Assembly: GCF_030499535.1 (NCBI RefSeq)
Contig: NZ_JASTLB010000001.1
Coordinates: forward strand, 1,922,001 to 1,986,000
DNA from: Streptomyces sp. TG1A-8
GTDB taxonomy: Bacteria > Actinomycetota > Actinomycetes > Streptomycetales > Streptomycetaceae
Length of the DNA: 64,000 nt
Reading direction: 5' to 3'
A program made the position numbers and the translations under genes. Positions within the stretch are counted from its first letter, which is position 1. Each line of letters opens with the position of its first letter. Below, one piece after another: positions 26,721 to 35,139 of the stretch. Under the pieces are notes generated by a model, which saw only the letters and a list, made by a program, of their open reading frames with translations, was not told the origin of the DNA and made no database searches.

Positions 26721-28322
26721 ATGAGCCCCACTCCCCCCGCACGCCGTCTGCGCCTCGGTCTGCCCCGGCGGGTGTTCTCACAGGTGCTGCTCATGCAGGT
26801 GACGATCGCCGCGGGAGTCGCCGTGCTCGCGACCGGGCTGTTCCTGGCGCCGCTGAGCGAGCAGCTGGACCAGGAGGCGATGCGGCGCGCGCTGGCCATC
26901 GCGCAGACCACGGCACAGGACCCGCGGATCGCCGAGGGCGTCCAGCACACCCGGCCGACCCGCGACGGTCCGGTGCAGCGGGAGGCGGAGCGCATCCGGC
27001 ACGCCACCCACGCCGAGTACGTCGTGGTGCTGGGCCGGAACTGGGTGCGCTGGTCGCACCCCGCACCCGGCCGGATCGGCCGCCCGGTCTCCACCGACCC
27101 GACCGACGCCCTCGGCGGCCGGGAGGTCATGGGGATCGACAAGGGCACCCTGGGCCGCTCGGCGCGCGGAAAGGTGCCGCTGTACGACGCCGATCACCGG
27201 ATCGTCGGGGCGGTCTCCGTCGGCATCGCCTACGACAGCGTGCGCGCACGGCTGATCGGCGCGATCCCGGGACTGTCCGCCTACGCGGGCGGCGCTCTCG
27301 CAGCGGGCGCGCTGGCCGCCTGGCTGGTCTCCCGCCGGGTACAGCGGCAGACCCGGGACCTGGCCTTCTCCGACATCTCGGCGCTGCTCGCCGAACGCGA
27401 GGCGATGCTGCACGGCATCCGGGAGGGTGTGGTCGCCCTCGACCGCGGCGGCCGCATCCGCCTGCTCAACGACGAGGCGCGGCGGCTGCTGGGCATCGGC
27501 GACGAGGCCGTCGGGCGGCCCCCGGACGAGGCGCTGGGCGAGGGGCGCACGACGGACGTCCTGACCGGGCGGGTGACCGGCACCGACCTGCTCACCGTCC
27601 GCGGCCGGCGCGTCCTGGTCGCCAACCGCATGCCCACCGACGACGGCGGTGCCGTGGCCACCCTGCGCGACCGCACCGAACTGGAGCAGCTGGGCCGTGA
27701 ACTGGACTCCACGCACGGTCTGATCGACGCGCTGCGCGCCCAGGACCACGAGCACGCCAACCGCATGCACACCCTGCTCGGCCTGCTGGAACTGGAGAGG
27801 TACGACGACGCCGTCGAGTTCGTCGGCGAAGTCGTCGGCGGCCACCGGGCCACCGCCGAACAGGTCACCGAGAAGATCCAGGACCCGCTGCTCGCCGCCC
27901 TGCTGGTCGGCAAGGCGACCGTGGCGGCCGAGCGCGGTGTGGCGCTGTGGGTGTCGGAACGCACACGGCTGCCGGACCGGCTGGTCGACCCGCGGGGCCT
28001 GGTGACGGTCGTGGGCAACCTCGTGGACAACGCGCTCGACGCGGTCGCGGGCACCCCCCACGCGCGCGTGGAGGTCGAACTGCGCGCCGAGGGGCGTTCG
28101 GTGGTCCTGCGGGTGCGCGACACGGGGCCCGGCGTCCCGGCGGACCAGCGGGAACTGATCTTCACGGAGGGCTGGTCTACCAAGGCACCGCCCCGGCACG
28201 GCAAGCGCGGCCTCGGGCTCTCGCTGGTGCGCCGGTTCGCCGAACGGCAGGGCGGTGGCGCGACGGTGGGCGCGGCGGACGGCGGGGGGCGGAGTTCACC
28301 GTCGTCCTGCCCGAGGCGCTGA
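26721..28322 (+). CDS. CitA/DcuS-type sensor histidine kinase, 3' end frameshifted
   Basis: Membrane sensor for small carboxylates or similar ligands. It has a first membrane helix (about 22-42), an extracytoplasmic PAS-like sensor (about 43-170), a second helix (about 175-200), a cytoplasmic PAS (about 220-320), a phosphoacceptor histidine region (DHEHANRMHTLLGLLEL, about 343-360) and an ATPase domain with NLVDNALDA and HGKRGLGLSL. After GAADGGG the frame changes within six Gs at 28284-28289; adding one G would restore the expected end AEFTVVLPEAL and a stop at 28411. The present protein therefore ends in RSSPSSCPRR. The cause could be decay or a base-calling slip. Confidence 0.82.
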   Translation: MSPTPPARRLRLGLPRRVFSQVLLMQVTIAAGVAVLATGLFLAPLSEQLDQEAMRRALAIAQTTAQDPRIAEGVQHTRPTRDGPVQREAERIRHATHAEYVVVLGRNWVRWSHPAPGRIGRPVSTDPTDALGGREVMGIDKGTLGRSARGKVPLYDADHRIVGAVSVGIAYDSVRARLIGAIPGLSAYAGGALAAGALAAWLVSRRVQRQTRDLAFSDISALLAEREAMLHGIREGVVALDRGGRIRLLNDEARRLLGIGDEAVGRPPDEALGEGRTTDVLTGRVTGTDLLTVRGRRVLVANRMPTDDGGAVATLRDRTELEQLGRELDSTHGLIDALRAQDHEHANRMHTLLGLLELERYDDAVEFVGEVVGGHRATAEQVTEKIQDPLLAALLVGKATVAAERGVALWVSERTRLPDRLVDPRGLVTVVGNLVDNALDAVAGTPHARVEVELRAEGRSVVLRVRDTGPGVPADQRELIFTEGWSTKAPPRHGKRGLGLSLVRRFAERQGGGATVGAADGGGRSSPSSCPRR

Positions 28323-28407
28323 CCGGAGAGGTACGGGAGCCGGTGGCGGCCGACGTGTACTTCCGGACCGGCGCCGTCACCGGCGCCCCCACCGGGGAGG
28401 AAGCGCG

Positions 28408-28435
28408 GTGATCGGGATCCTGGTCGTGGACGACG
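28408..28435 (+). pseudogene. Five-prime stub of a CitB-type response regulator gene
   Basis: GTG at 28408, overlapping the restored stop of the kinase as GTGA, begins V-I-G-I-L-V-V-D-D, the exact start of a receiver domain. Homology stops after nine codons; the sequence then turns into a CGCCCGGGAC repeat and carries no regulator. An 18-base match (28418-28435) is shared with the intact regulator gene at 31501-31518. The partner of the kinase has thus been truncated in place. Confidence 0.7.
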
Positions 28436-28541
28436 GCGCCCGGTCCGCCCGGGACCGCCCGGGACCGCCCGAGGGGCACTCCCCCACCACCGCCGGGCCG
28501 GTGCGTGGGCGGACCGCGCCTGAACGCGCTTCAGACAGAGC

Positions 28542-29597
28542 TCACTTGCCGGCCTTCTCGACGAACTCGGTCGTGTACGTCCGGCCGAGGTCGACCGTGG
28601 CGTTCTTGATGTTGGGGTTGAACGCCTTGAGGACCTTCTCGACGGTCTCGGGGCCGCCCTCGGGCATCACCCCGTCGTCGGTGAACATGGGCAGCGTGCT
28701 CCTGACGGCCTCGGCGTAGAGCGTCTTGTCGCCCTGCGAGTAGTCGGCGGGCATTTTCGCGGCGATCTCGGACGCGCTGTGCGTGGACATCCACTGGAGC
28801 GTCTTGACGAATGCATCGACCAGTTTCTGGACGGTCTCCTTGTGCCCGTTCACCCAGTCCGTCTGCATGTACAGGCTGGACGACGGGTAGGGCCCGCCCA
28901 GCGCCCGCTGCGAGCCCTCGGGGGTGCGCATGTCCAGGAGGATCTTGCCGGCCTTCTCGTCCAGGACCGTGGCGACCGTCGGGTCGGTCGTCATGCCCCC
29001 GTCGATCGCGCCCTTCCGGAGTGCCGCGATGAAGGTGGGTCCGGCGCCCACAGCGACCGGCGTGAACTCGCTGACCTTCACGCCGTTCTTGACCGCGAGG
29101 TACTTGGTGAGGAAGTCCGTCGAGGAACCGAGGCCGGTCACGCCCAGCTTCCTGCCCTTGAAGTCCTCGGGCGAGGTGATGTCACCGGACGCCTTGTCCG
29201 AGACCATCTCCACCTCACCGGGTGCCTGCGAGAACTGCACGACGGACTCCACCGACTTGCCCTTCACCTGCAGGTCGAGGGTGTGGTCGTAGAAGCCGAC
29301 CGCTCCCTGCACCTGGCCGGAGACGAGCGCGGTCTCGGCCTGGACCCCTGCGGGCTCGCTGAGCAGCTGGACGTTCAGGCCCTCGGCCCGGAAGTTGCCG
29401 AGGCGCTGGGTGAGCATCGCGGGCAGGTAGATGAGCTTGTCCAGGCCGCCCACCATGATCTTGACGGACTCGCCCTTGCCGCCGCCCCCGCCGCTGTCGG
29501 CAGTCGTGCCGGCCGCGTCGTTGGCACAGGCGGTGAGCGAGGACAGGGCGAGCAGGCCGGCGACGGCCAGGCAAGCGTATCCGGCGGGTGTGCGCAT
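28542..29597 (-). CDS. ABC transporter substrate-binding lipoprotein, NitT/TauT (SsuA/THI5-like) family
   Basis: 351 residues. A lipoprotein signal is seen: MRTPAGYACLAVAGLLALSSLTAC, with the lipobox cysteine at residue 24. The mature part is a periplasmic-binding-type protein of the nitrate/sulfonate/thiamine-precursor group (VKIMVGGLDKLIYLPAMLTQRLG, SPEDFKGRKLGVTGLGSSTDF). It should capture a small organic ligand outside the cell and pass it to the permease next to it. The ligand is not evident. It is the last gene of a three-gene minus-strand operon with the ATPase first. Confidence 0.9.
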   Translation of the reverse strand: MRTPAGYACLAVAGLLALSSLTACANDAAGTTADSGGGGGKGESVKIMVGGLDKLIYLPAMLTQRLGNFRAEGLNVQLLSEPAGVQAETALVSGQVQGAVGFYDHTLDLQVKGKSVESVVQFSQAPGEVEMVSDKASGDITSPEDFKGRKLGVTGLGSSTDFLTKYLAVKNGVKVSEFTPVAVGAGPTFIAALRKGAIDGGMTTDPTVATVLDEKAGKILLDMRTPEGSQRALGGPYPSSSLYMQTDWVNGHKETVQKLVDAFVKTLQWMSTHSASEIAAKMPADYSQGDKTLYAEAVRSTLPMFTDDGVMPEGGPETVEKVLKAFNPNIKNATVDLGRTYTTEFVEKAGK

Positions 29598-29662
29598 GGC
29601 GGTTCACGTCCTTTGTGGGAGGGCGGTGCGGGAGGGGGGCAGAGGGTGCGGGAAGGGACCGT

Positions 29663-30526
29663 TCAGTGGTCGGAGTCCGCTGGCTTCCAGCGGAAGATGC
29701 GGCGCTCGGCGAAGGTCAGCAGTCCCTCGGCGACGAGGGCGACGAGGGCGAGGATGACCATCGCTGCGTACACGCCGGCCGCGTTGAAGGTGTTCTGCGA
29801 CTGCGCGACGAGCAGTCCGATGCCCTTGGTCGCGCCGATGTACTCCCCGACGATGGCGCCGATGAGGGCGAACCCGAAGCTGACGTGCAGGCTGGTGAAG
29901 ATCCACGAGGTGGCCGACGGGACGACCACCTGCAGCGTCACCCTGCGGTCGCTCGCGCCCAGGATCCGGGCATTGGCCACGAGGTGGCGGTCGACCTCGC
30001 GGGCGCCCTGGAAGGCGTTGAAGAACACCGGGAAGAACACGAGCACGACGGCGGACGCGACCTTGGAGGAGGGGCCGAGCCCGAACCAGATCAGGAAGAT
30101 GGGCGCCAGGACGATCCTGGGGATCGAGTTGAGCACCTTGACGTACGGACCGAGAACCTCGGCGAGCAACCTGATCCGCCCGAGGGCGATGCCGAGGAGG
30201 ACTCCGGCCACCACGCCGATGAGCCAGCCGAGCAGGGCCTCGTACAGCGTGTACCAGATCTGTTCGCCCAGGGATCCGAGCGCGGTGCCGTGGGTGACCC
30301 AGGTGTGGATCTGCTCCCAGATCTTCGAGGGCATGGAGAAGTTGAACGGGTCGATGACCTTCGCCCGGGACAACCCCTCCCACAGTCCGAGGACGGCCAC
30401 CAGGAGCAGTACCCGCACCGCGGTGACGACCGCCCCGCGGCGACGGGCGGCCTGGGCACGGGTCCGCGCGCGGTCCGGGGTCCTGGCCGTTTCGACGACC
30501 GGGGTGTCGAGGGCCTCAGGCGACAT
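29663..30526 (-). CDS. ABC transporter permease, NitT/TauT family
   Basis: 287-residue inner-membrane protein with six predicted helices, the family coupling loop (ARILGASDRRVTLQVVVPSATSWIFTSL, about 185-212) and the IGAIVGEYIGATKGIGLLV segment. The ATG at 30526 is chosen, because GAGAGGGG lies about nine bases upstream; a GTG at 30535 is also possible. The start overlaps the end of the ATPase gene, so they are co-translated. Confidence 0.9.
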   Translation of the reverse strand: MSPEALDTPVVETARTPDRARTRAQAARRRGAVVTAVRVLLLVAVLGLWEGLSRAKVIDPFNFSMPSKIWEQIHTWVTHGTALGSLGEQIWYTLYEALLGWLIGVVAGVLLGIALGRIRLLAEVLGPYVKVLNSIPRIVLAPIFLIWFGLGPSSKVASAVVLVFFPVFFNAFQGAREVDRHLVANARILGASDRRVTLQVVVPSATSWIFTSLHVSFGFALIGAIVGEYIGATKGIGLLVAQSQNTFNAAGVYAAMVILALVALVAEGLLTFAERRIFRWKPADSDH

Positions 30527-31331
30527 GGGCGGCACCCCTCTCGCGGGTGATGCGGACCTCTTCGCCGAGGGACTCCCAGATCTCGCGGTAGATCTCGACG
30601 AACCGCGGCTCCAGGCGCACCGACTCCACCTTGCGCGGCCGGGGCAGGTCGATCTCGAAGACGTGCTTCACCGTCGCCGGGCCGGCGGTCATCACGACGA
30701 CCCTGTCGGCCAGCGCGATGGACTCCTCCAGGTCGTGGGTGACGAAGACGACGGAGGCGCCGGTCCCCTCCCACAGCTCCAGCAGCTCGTCCGACATCAG
30801 CGCGCGGGTCTGCACGTCGAGCGCCGAGAACGGCTCGTCCATGAGGAGGATCTCGGGATCGTTGACGAAGGTGGCCGCGAGGGCGACGCGCTTGCGCTGG
30901 CCGCCGGAGAGCTGGTGCGGGTACCGGTCCTCGAAGGCGGCGAGGCCGACGCGGGCCAGCCATTCGCGGGCCCTCCTCCTGGCCTCCGCCTTGGGAACGC
31001 CCCGGAAGCGCGGGCCGGCCATGACGTTGGACAGGGCCGTCCGCCAGGGGAAGGTGGCGTCCTGCTGGAAGACGAAACCGACCTTGCCGCCGACGCCGTC
31101 GACCGGCTCCCCGGCCACCAGCACCTCGCCCTCGCTGGGCTCCTCCAATCCGCTGACCAGCGTCAGCGTGGTGGACTTGCCGCAGCCGGTCGGCCCGACG
31201 ACGGCCACGAACTCACCGCGTCCGACGGTGAGGTCCAAACCGCGCACCGCCGTGTGCAGGCCCCCCGAGGGGGTCCTGAAGGTTTTGCTCGCGCCCCGTA
31301 GCTCGATGGCGGGGCTGGTGTCTGCGCTCAT
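30516..31331 (-). CDS. ABC transporter ATP-binding protein, NitT/TauT family
   Basis: 271-residue ATPase that energises the transporter. Walker A GPTGCGKST (about 46-54), Q-loop FVFQQD, signature LSGGQRKRVALA (about 145), Walker B ILLMDEPF (about 166) and the switch histidine VTHDLEES are all intact. It is the first gene of the operon. Its ATG at 31331 has no clear ribosome site. It is divergent from the intact CitB-type regulator, with repeated TTTTGCTCGC words in between. Confidence 0.92.
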   Translation of the reverse strand: MSADTSPAIELRGASKTFRTPSGGLHTAVRGLDLTVGRGEFVAVVGPTGCGKSTTLTLVSGLEEPSEGEVLVAGEPVDGVGGKVGFVFQQDATFPWRTALSNVMAGPRFRGVPKAEARRRAREWLARVGLAAFEDRYPHQLSGGQRKRVALAATFVNDPEILLMDEPFSALDVQTRALMSDELLELWEGTGASVVFVTHDLEESIALADRVVVMTAGPATVKHVFEIDLPRPRKVESVRLEPRFVEIYREIWESLGEEVRITRERGAAHVA

Positions 31332-31391
31332 GGCCCGGGACGGTAGGTGTGGTTCCGGCCACAGCAGCAGTCTTGTGAGCGCAAGCCGTTC

Positions 31392-31435
31392 TTTTGCTCG
31401 CAGTAACCTGTTGTGCTCGTTTTGCTCGCGTTACA
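31392..31435. promoter_or_regulatory. Direct repeats in the ABC transporter/regulator intergenic region
   Basis: The word TTTTGCTCGC occurs at 31392-31401 and 31420-31429, with a variant TTGTGCTCGT at 31411-31420. The two perfect copies are followed by AGTAAC and GTTACA. This AT-richer cluster, between two divergent transcription units, resembles the direct repeats bound by CitB-type regulators and is the likely operator of the adjacent regulator. Confidence 0.5.
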
Positions 31436-31490
31436 ACTACGGAGCCGAAACACGGGCTTGACCGCTCGCCGGCCTTGAAGGAGAGGCCTG

Positions 31491-32183
31491 ATGATTGACG
31501 TCCTGGTCGTGGACGACGACTTCCGCGTCGCGGAGATAAACGCCGCGTACGTGGGAAAGGTTCCCGGCTTCCGGGTCACCGCCCGCGCGCACAGCGCCGC
31601 ACAGGCCCTGGCTGCCGTCGAACGCGGCACCGTCGACCTGGTGCTGCTCGACCACTACCTGCCGGACCGTACCGGCCTCGAACTCGTCCACGACATGCGG
31701 GAACAGGGCCACGGCACCGACGTCATCATGATCACCGCGGCCAGCGACGTCACGACCGTCCAGAAGGCCATGCGGCTGGGCGCCCTGCACTACCTGGTCA
31801 AGCCCTTCACCTTCGCCGCCCTGCGCACCCGTCTGGACTCGTACGCCGCCCTGCGCCGCACCGTCGACCGGGTGGGCGGCCGGGGGCTGACAGGGCAGGA
31901 ACAGGTCGACCGGATCTTCGGCGCCCTGCGCACGGTCCCCGCCCCTTCCCCGCCCGGTCCGCCCAGTGGCCATTCCGAGCCGACCACTGAGCTCATCTGC
32001 GGTGTCCTGCACCGCGCGGACCATCCGCTGTCGGCTCACGAGGTCGCCGCCAGGACCGGTCTGAGCCGTTCCACCGCCCAGCGCTACCTCCGCCACCTGG
32101 AACAGGCGGGCCGTCTGCACCTCTCCCTGAGGTACGGCGACACCGGCCGCCCGGAGCACCGGTACGCCTGGGTGGCGCCGTGA
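31491..32183 (+). CDS. CitB/DcuR-type response regulator
   Basis: 230 residues. The receiver domain (about 1-120) has the acidic pair VVDDD, phosphoacceptor aspartate in LVLLDHYLP (about 54) and the conserved lysine in YLVKPFTF (about 103). The C-terminal helix-turn-helix is of the citrate/malate type (LSAHEVAARTGLSRSTAQRYLRHLEQAGRL, about 183-212). The ATG at 31491 follows GAAGGAGAGG. No kinase is adjacent: the related kinase lies 3 kb away behind the ABC transporter genes, next to a stub of a similar regulator. It may control the divergent transporter. Confidence 0.9.
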   Translation: MIDVLVVDDDFRVAEINAAYVGKVPGFRVTARAHSAAQALAAVERGTVDLVLLDHYLPDRTGLELVHDMREQGHGTDVIMITAASDVTTVQKAMRLGALHYLVKPFTFAALRTRLDSYAALRRTVDRVGGRGLTGQEQVDRIFGALRTVPAPSPPGPPSGHSEPTTELICGVLHRADHPLSAHEVAARTGLSRSTAQRYLRHLEQAGRLHLSLRYGDTGRPEHRYAWVAP

Positions 32184-32249
32184 CCTCCGGGCGGCACTCG
32201 ACCGCGTCGCCGGCGTGCGGACGCGCCCGCAGCGCCGGGTGCACCGGTG

Positions 32250-33842
32250 CTACACCGCTCCGGCTCCGGTCAGCGAACGCACCTCGGTCTCGGCGTACTG
32301 GGCCTCGTCGGCGACCTCGTCCGAGGTGACCGTGCCGAGCCAGCCGGCCAGGAAGCCGAGCGGAATGGACACGATGCCCGGGTTCTCCAGCGGGAAGTAC
32401 TGGAAGTCGACACCCGGGAACAGCGAGCCCGGGCTGCCGGACACCACCGGTGACACCAGCACGAGGACGGCTGCGGGGATCAGTCCGCCGTACACGGCCC
32501 ACACCGCACCACGCGTGGTGAAGCCGCGCCAGAAGAGCGAGTAGAGCAGGACCGGCAGGTTCGCCGACGCCGCCACGGCGAAGGCGAGGCCGACCAGGAA
32601 GGCGACGTTGAGGTCCCGGGCCAGCAGACCGAGTGCGATCGCGACGACGCCGATGCCGGCCGCCGCCCACCGGGCCACCGCCACCTCGCTGCGGACCCTG
32701 GCGTGCGACCGGCGCAGCGACACGTACAGGTCGTGGGCCACCGACGCCGAGGAGGCCAGTGTGATCCCGGCGACCACCGCGAGGATCGTGGCGAAGGCCA
32801 CGGCGGCGACGACAGCGAACAGGATCGTGCCGCCCGTGGATCCGGCGCCGCCGCCCAGGTCGAGGGCGAGCAGCGGAATCGCGGTGTTCCCGGCCGCGTT
32901 GGAACCACGCACGGCTTCCGGGCCCACGACCGCGGCCGCCCCGAACCCGAGGACGATCGTCATCAGGTAGAAGCCGCCGATCAGCCCGATCGACCACACC
33001 ACCGAGCGGCGGGCGGCCCGCGCGGTCGGCACGGTGTAGAAGCGGGACAGGATGTGGGGCAGCCCGGCCGTGCCCAGCACCAGTGCGAGCCCCAGACTGA
33101 TGAAGTCGATGCGGGCGGTCCAGGTGCCGCCGTACTTCAGGCCCGGCGCCAGGAACGCCTCCCCGTGGCCGCTGCGGTCCGCGGCCGTGACCAGCAGCTG
33201 GCCGATGTCTCCGTGGAACCGGACCAGCACCAGGACGGTCAGCGCGACCGTCCCGCAGAGCATCAGGACCGCCTTCACGATCTGGATCCAGGTGGTGGCG
33301 CGCATCCCTCCCAACGACACGTAGACCACCATGAGGGCGCCGACCCCGATGACCGTCCAGGCCTGGGCCGCCCCGCTGGTCCGCCCCAGCAGCAGTGCGA
33401 CCAGGCTGCCCGCTCCCACCATCTGCGCCACCAGGTACAGGACGGACACCGTGACCGAGGAGGCCCCCGCGGCGATCCGCACCGGCCGTTCGCTCATCCG
33501 CGCGGCCACCACGTCGGCCAGGGTGAACCGCCCGCAGTTGCGCACCAGTTCCGCCACCAGGAACAGCACGACCAGCCATGCCACCTGGAAGCCCACGACG
33601 TACAGCAACCCGTCGTAGCCGTACAGCGCGATGAGCCCCGCGACGCCGAGGAAGGAAGCGGCCGACAGGTAGTCACCGGCGACGGCGAAGCCGTTCTGCA
33701 TCGGGGAGAACAACCGTCCGCCGGCGTAGAACTCCTCGGCCGAACCCTGCCGTTTGCGGCTCACCCAGGTCGTGATCCCCAGTGTGACCGCCACGAAGCC
33801 GCTGAAGAGCAGCAGCGCGAGCGTCTCGTGCTGACCGGTCAT
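32250..33842 (-). CDS. Sodium:solute symporter, acetate permease (ActP)-like
   Basis: 530-residue membrane transporter of the SSS family with about thirteen helices. N-terminal FYAGGRLFSPMQNGFAVAGDYLSAASFLGVAGLIALYGYDG and the later GTAGLPHILSRFYTV segment are typical of ActP-like monocarboxylate carriers. The ATG at 33842 overlaps the stop of the DUF485 gene by four bases (ATGA), the usual gene pairing for these permeases. Acetate, pyruvate or another short carboxylate is the expected substrate, consistent with the carboxylate-type two-component genes nearby. Confidence 0.9.
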   Translation of the reverse strand: MTGQHETLALLLFSGFVAVTLGITTWVSRKRQGSAEEFYAGGRLFSPMQNGFAVAGDYLSAASFLGVAGLIALYGYDGLLYVVGFQVAWLVVLFLVAELVRNCGRFTLADVVAARMSERPVRIAAGASSVTVSVLYLVAQMVGAGSLVALLLGRTSGAAQAWTVIGVGALMVVYVSLGGMRATTWIQIVKAVLMLCGTVALTVLVLVRFHGDIGQLLVTAADRSGHGEAFLAPGLKYGGTWTARIDFISLGLALVLGTAGLPHILSRFYTVPTARAARRSVVWSIGLIGGFYLMTIVLGFGAAAVVGPEAVRGSNAAGNTAIPLLALDLGGGAGSTGGTILFAVVAAVAFATILAVVAGITLASSASVAHDLYVSLRRSHARVRSEVAVARWAAAGIGVVAIALGLLARDLNVAFLVGLAFAVAASANLPVLLYSLFWRGFTTRGAVWAVYGGLIPAAVLVLVSPVVSGSPGSLFPGVDFQYFPLENPGIVSIPLGFLAGWLGTVTSDEVADEAQYAETEVRSLTGAGAV

Positions 33843-34414
33843 GAGGCTCCTCCCCCGGTTCCACGGGTCAGTTCCTGGGTGTCCCAGCGCAGTTCCAGCG
33901 CGACCCGGTCCCGGCGCAGCCGCGCGTGCCGGGCGTAGGCCCAGGTGAGCAGGAATGTGGTGAGGAACTGCCCGAGTCCGGCGAGCATCCCCACGTTCAC
34001 CGCCCCGGCCACGGGGCGGGCCATCAGTCCGGGCGCGGTCGTGGCGGTGACGACGTAGGCGATGTACCAGAACAGGAACCCGGCCACGCCCGGCACCACG
34101 AACCTCCGGTACCGGCGGCGCATTTGCTGGAAGGCCTCACTGCGCTGCACCTCGACGTACACGTCGCGGGCCCGGACGGCCGCTCCGTCCCGCTCCCGGC
34201 GCGCGGACGGCACGACCGGTGCCGGCACACCGGCCCCGTCCAAGTCGCCCCAGCCGGAGGTCAGTGCGTCGTACCAGGGATCCGCGTACCTCACCTCGTG
34301 AGGCACCGCGCCCTGGTCTTCCCGGTATTCAACCGAACTCTCGGGACCGTCCCCGGCTCCGCAGGTACGGCCGTTGCTTGACTGCATGCCCAAGGATGGA
34401 CAGACCGGGAGCAT
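33839..34414 (-). CDS. DUF485 membrane protein, symporter partner
   Basis: 191 residues when started at the ATG at 34414; ATG 34387 and downstream GTG codons are alternatives. The conserved DUF485 core (about 90-180) has two membrane helices: VVPGVAGFLFWYIAYVVTATTAPGLM and VNVGMLAGLGQFLTTFLLTWAYARHA. It normally accompanies ActP-like symporters and may assist folding or activity. The N-terminal 80 residues are poorly conserved and soluble. It is translationally coupled to the symporter by a four-base overlap. Confidence 0.83.
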   Translation of the reverse strand: MLPVCPSLGMQSSNGRTCGAGDGPESSVEYREDQGAVPHEVRYADPWYDALTSGWGDLDGAGVPAPVVPSARRERDGAAVRARDVYVEVQRSEAFQQMRRRYRRFVVPGVAGFLFWYIAYVVTATTAPGLMARPVAGAVNVGMLAGLGQFLTTFLLTWAYARHARLRRDRVALELRWDTQELTRGTGGGAS

Positions 34415-34455
34415 CCCAGACTCTTCTTCCCGGGTGCTTCACCCCATTAGGTGAC

Positions 34456-35139
34456 CTACTGCGTGGGAGGCCGCGCCAGCCCCTTGCCATAGGCGTAACG
34501 CACCGCCTGCGCCCGGTCCTTGAGGCCCGTCTTGGCGAAGAGGTTGTTGATGTGGGTCTTCACGGTGGCGGTGGAGACGTGCAGTCTGCGGGCGATCTCC
34601 TGGTTGGTGAGCCCCTCGGCATCGGCACCAGGACCTCGGTCTCCCGCGCGGTCAGCCCGTCGGGCGGCTCGGGGGGAGCCGGCGCGGGCTCCGGCTCCGA
34701 CAGCCTCTCCAGCAGCCGCCGTTGCACGCTCGGCGACAGGCCCGCCTCGCCCGACAGGACGCTGTGCACCGCGCGCGCGATCTCGTCACCGCCCGCGTCC
34801 TTGGTGAGGTACCCCCCGGGCTCCCGCGCGCAGTGCGGGGAACAGGGAATCGTCGTCCGCGAAGGTGGTGAGCACCACGACCTGGGTCCTCGGGTACCGG
34901 GCACGGATCCGCCGCGTGGCCTCCACCCCGTCGCAGCGGGGCGTGGGCAGGTCCGTCAGCACCACGTCCGGAGCCAGCTCCCCGGCCAGCCGTACCGCTT
35001 CCTCGCCGTCCCCGGCGGAACCCACGACCTCCACGCCCGGCAGCAGCCCGAGCAGCATCACGATGCCCTCCCTGACCACGGTCTGGTCATCGGCGACCAC
35101 CACCCGGGCGGATTCCCTCTCCCCCTCCGTCTCCGTCAT
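34456..35139 (-). pseudogene. NarL/LuxR-type response regulator broken by two frameshifts
   Basis: The receiver starts at ATG 35139 (VVVADDQTVVREGIVMLLG, phosphosite in DVVLTDL). At 34812-34817 there are six Cs where five would keep the frame, so the reading shifts after ALRAGAR; the frame continuing GGYLTKDAGGDEIARAVHSVLSG follows. A second shift near 34620 (one base missing in the stretch for VPM-AEGLTNQEIARRL) returns to the first frame, giving THINNLFAKTGLKDRAQAVRYAYGKGLARPPTQ and TAG at 34456. Without these changes it would be 227 residues. As read, the product stops at 34786, before the DNA-binding domain. Its start overlaps the kinase stop (ATGA). Confidence 0.8.
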
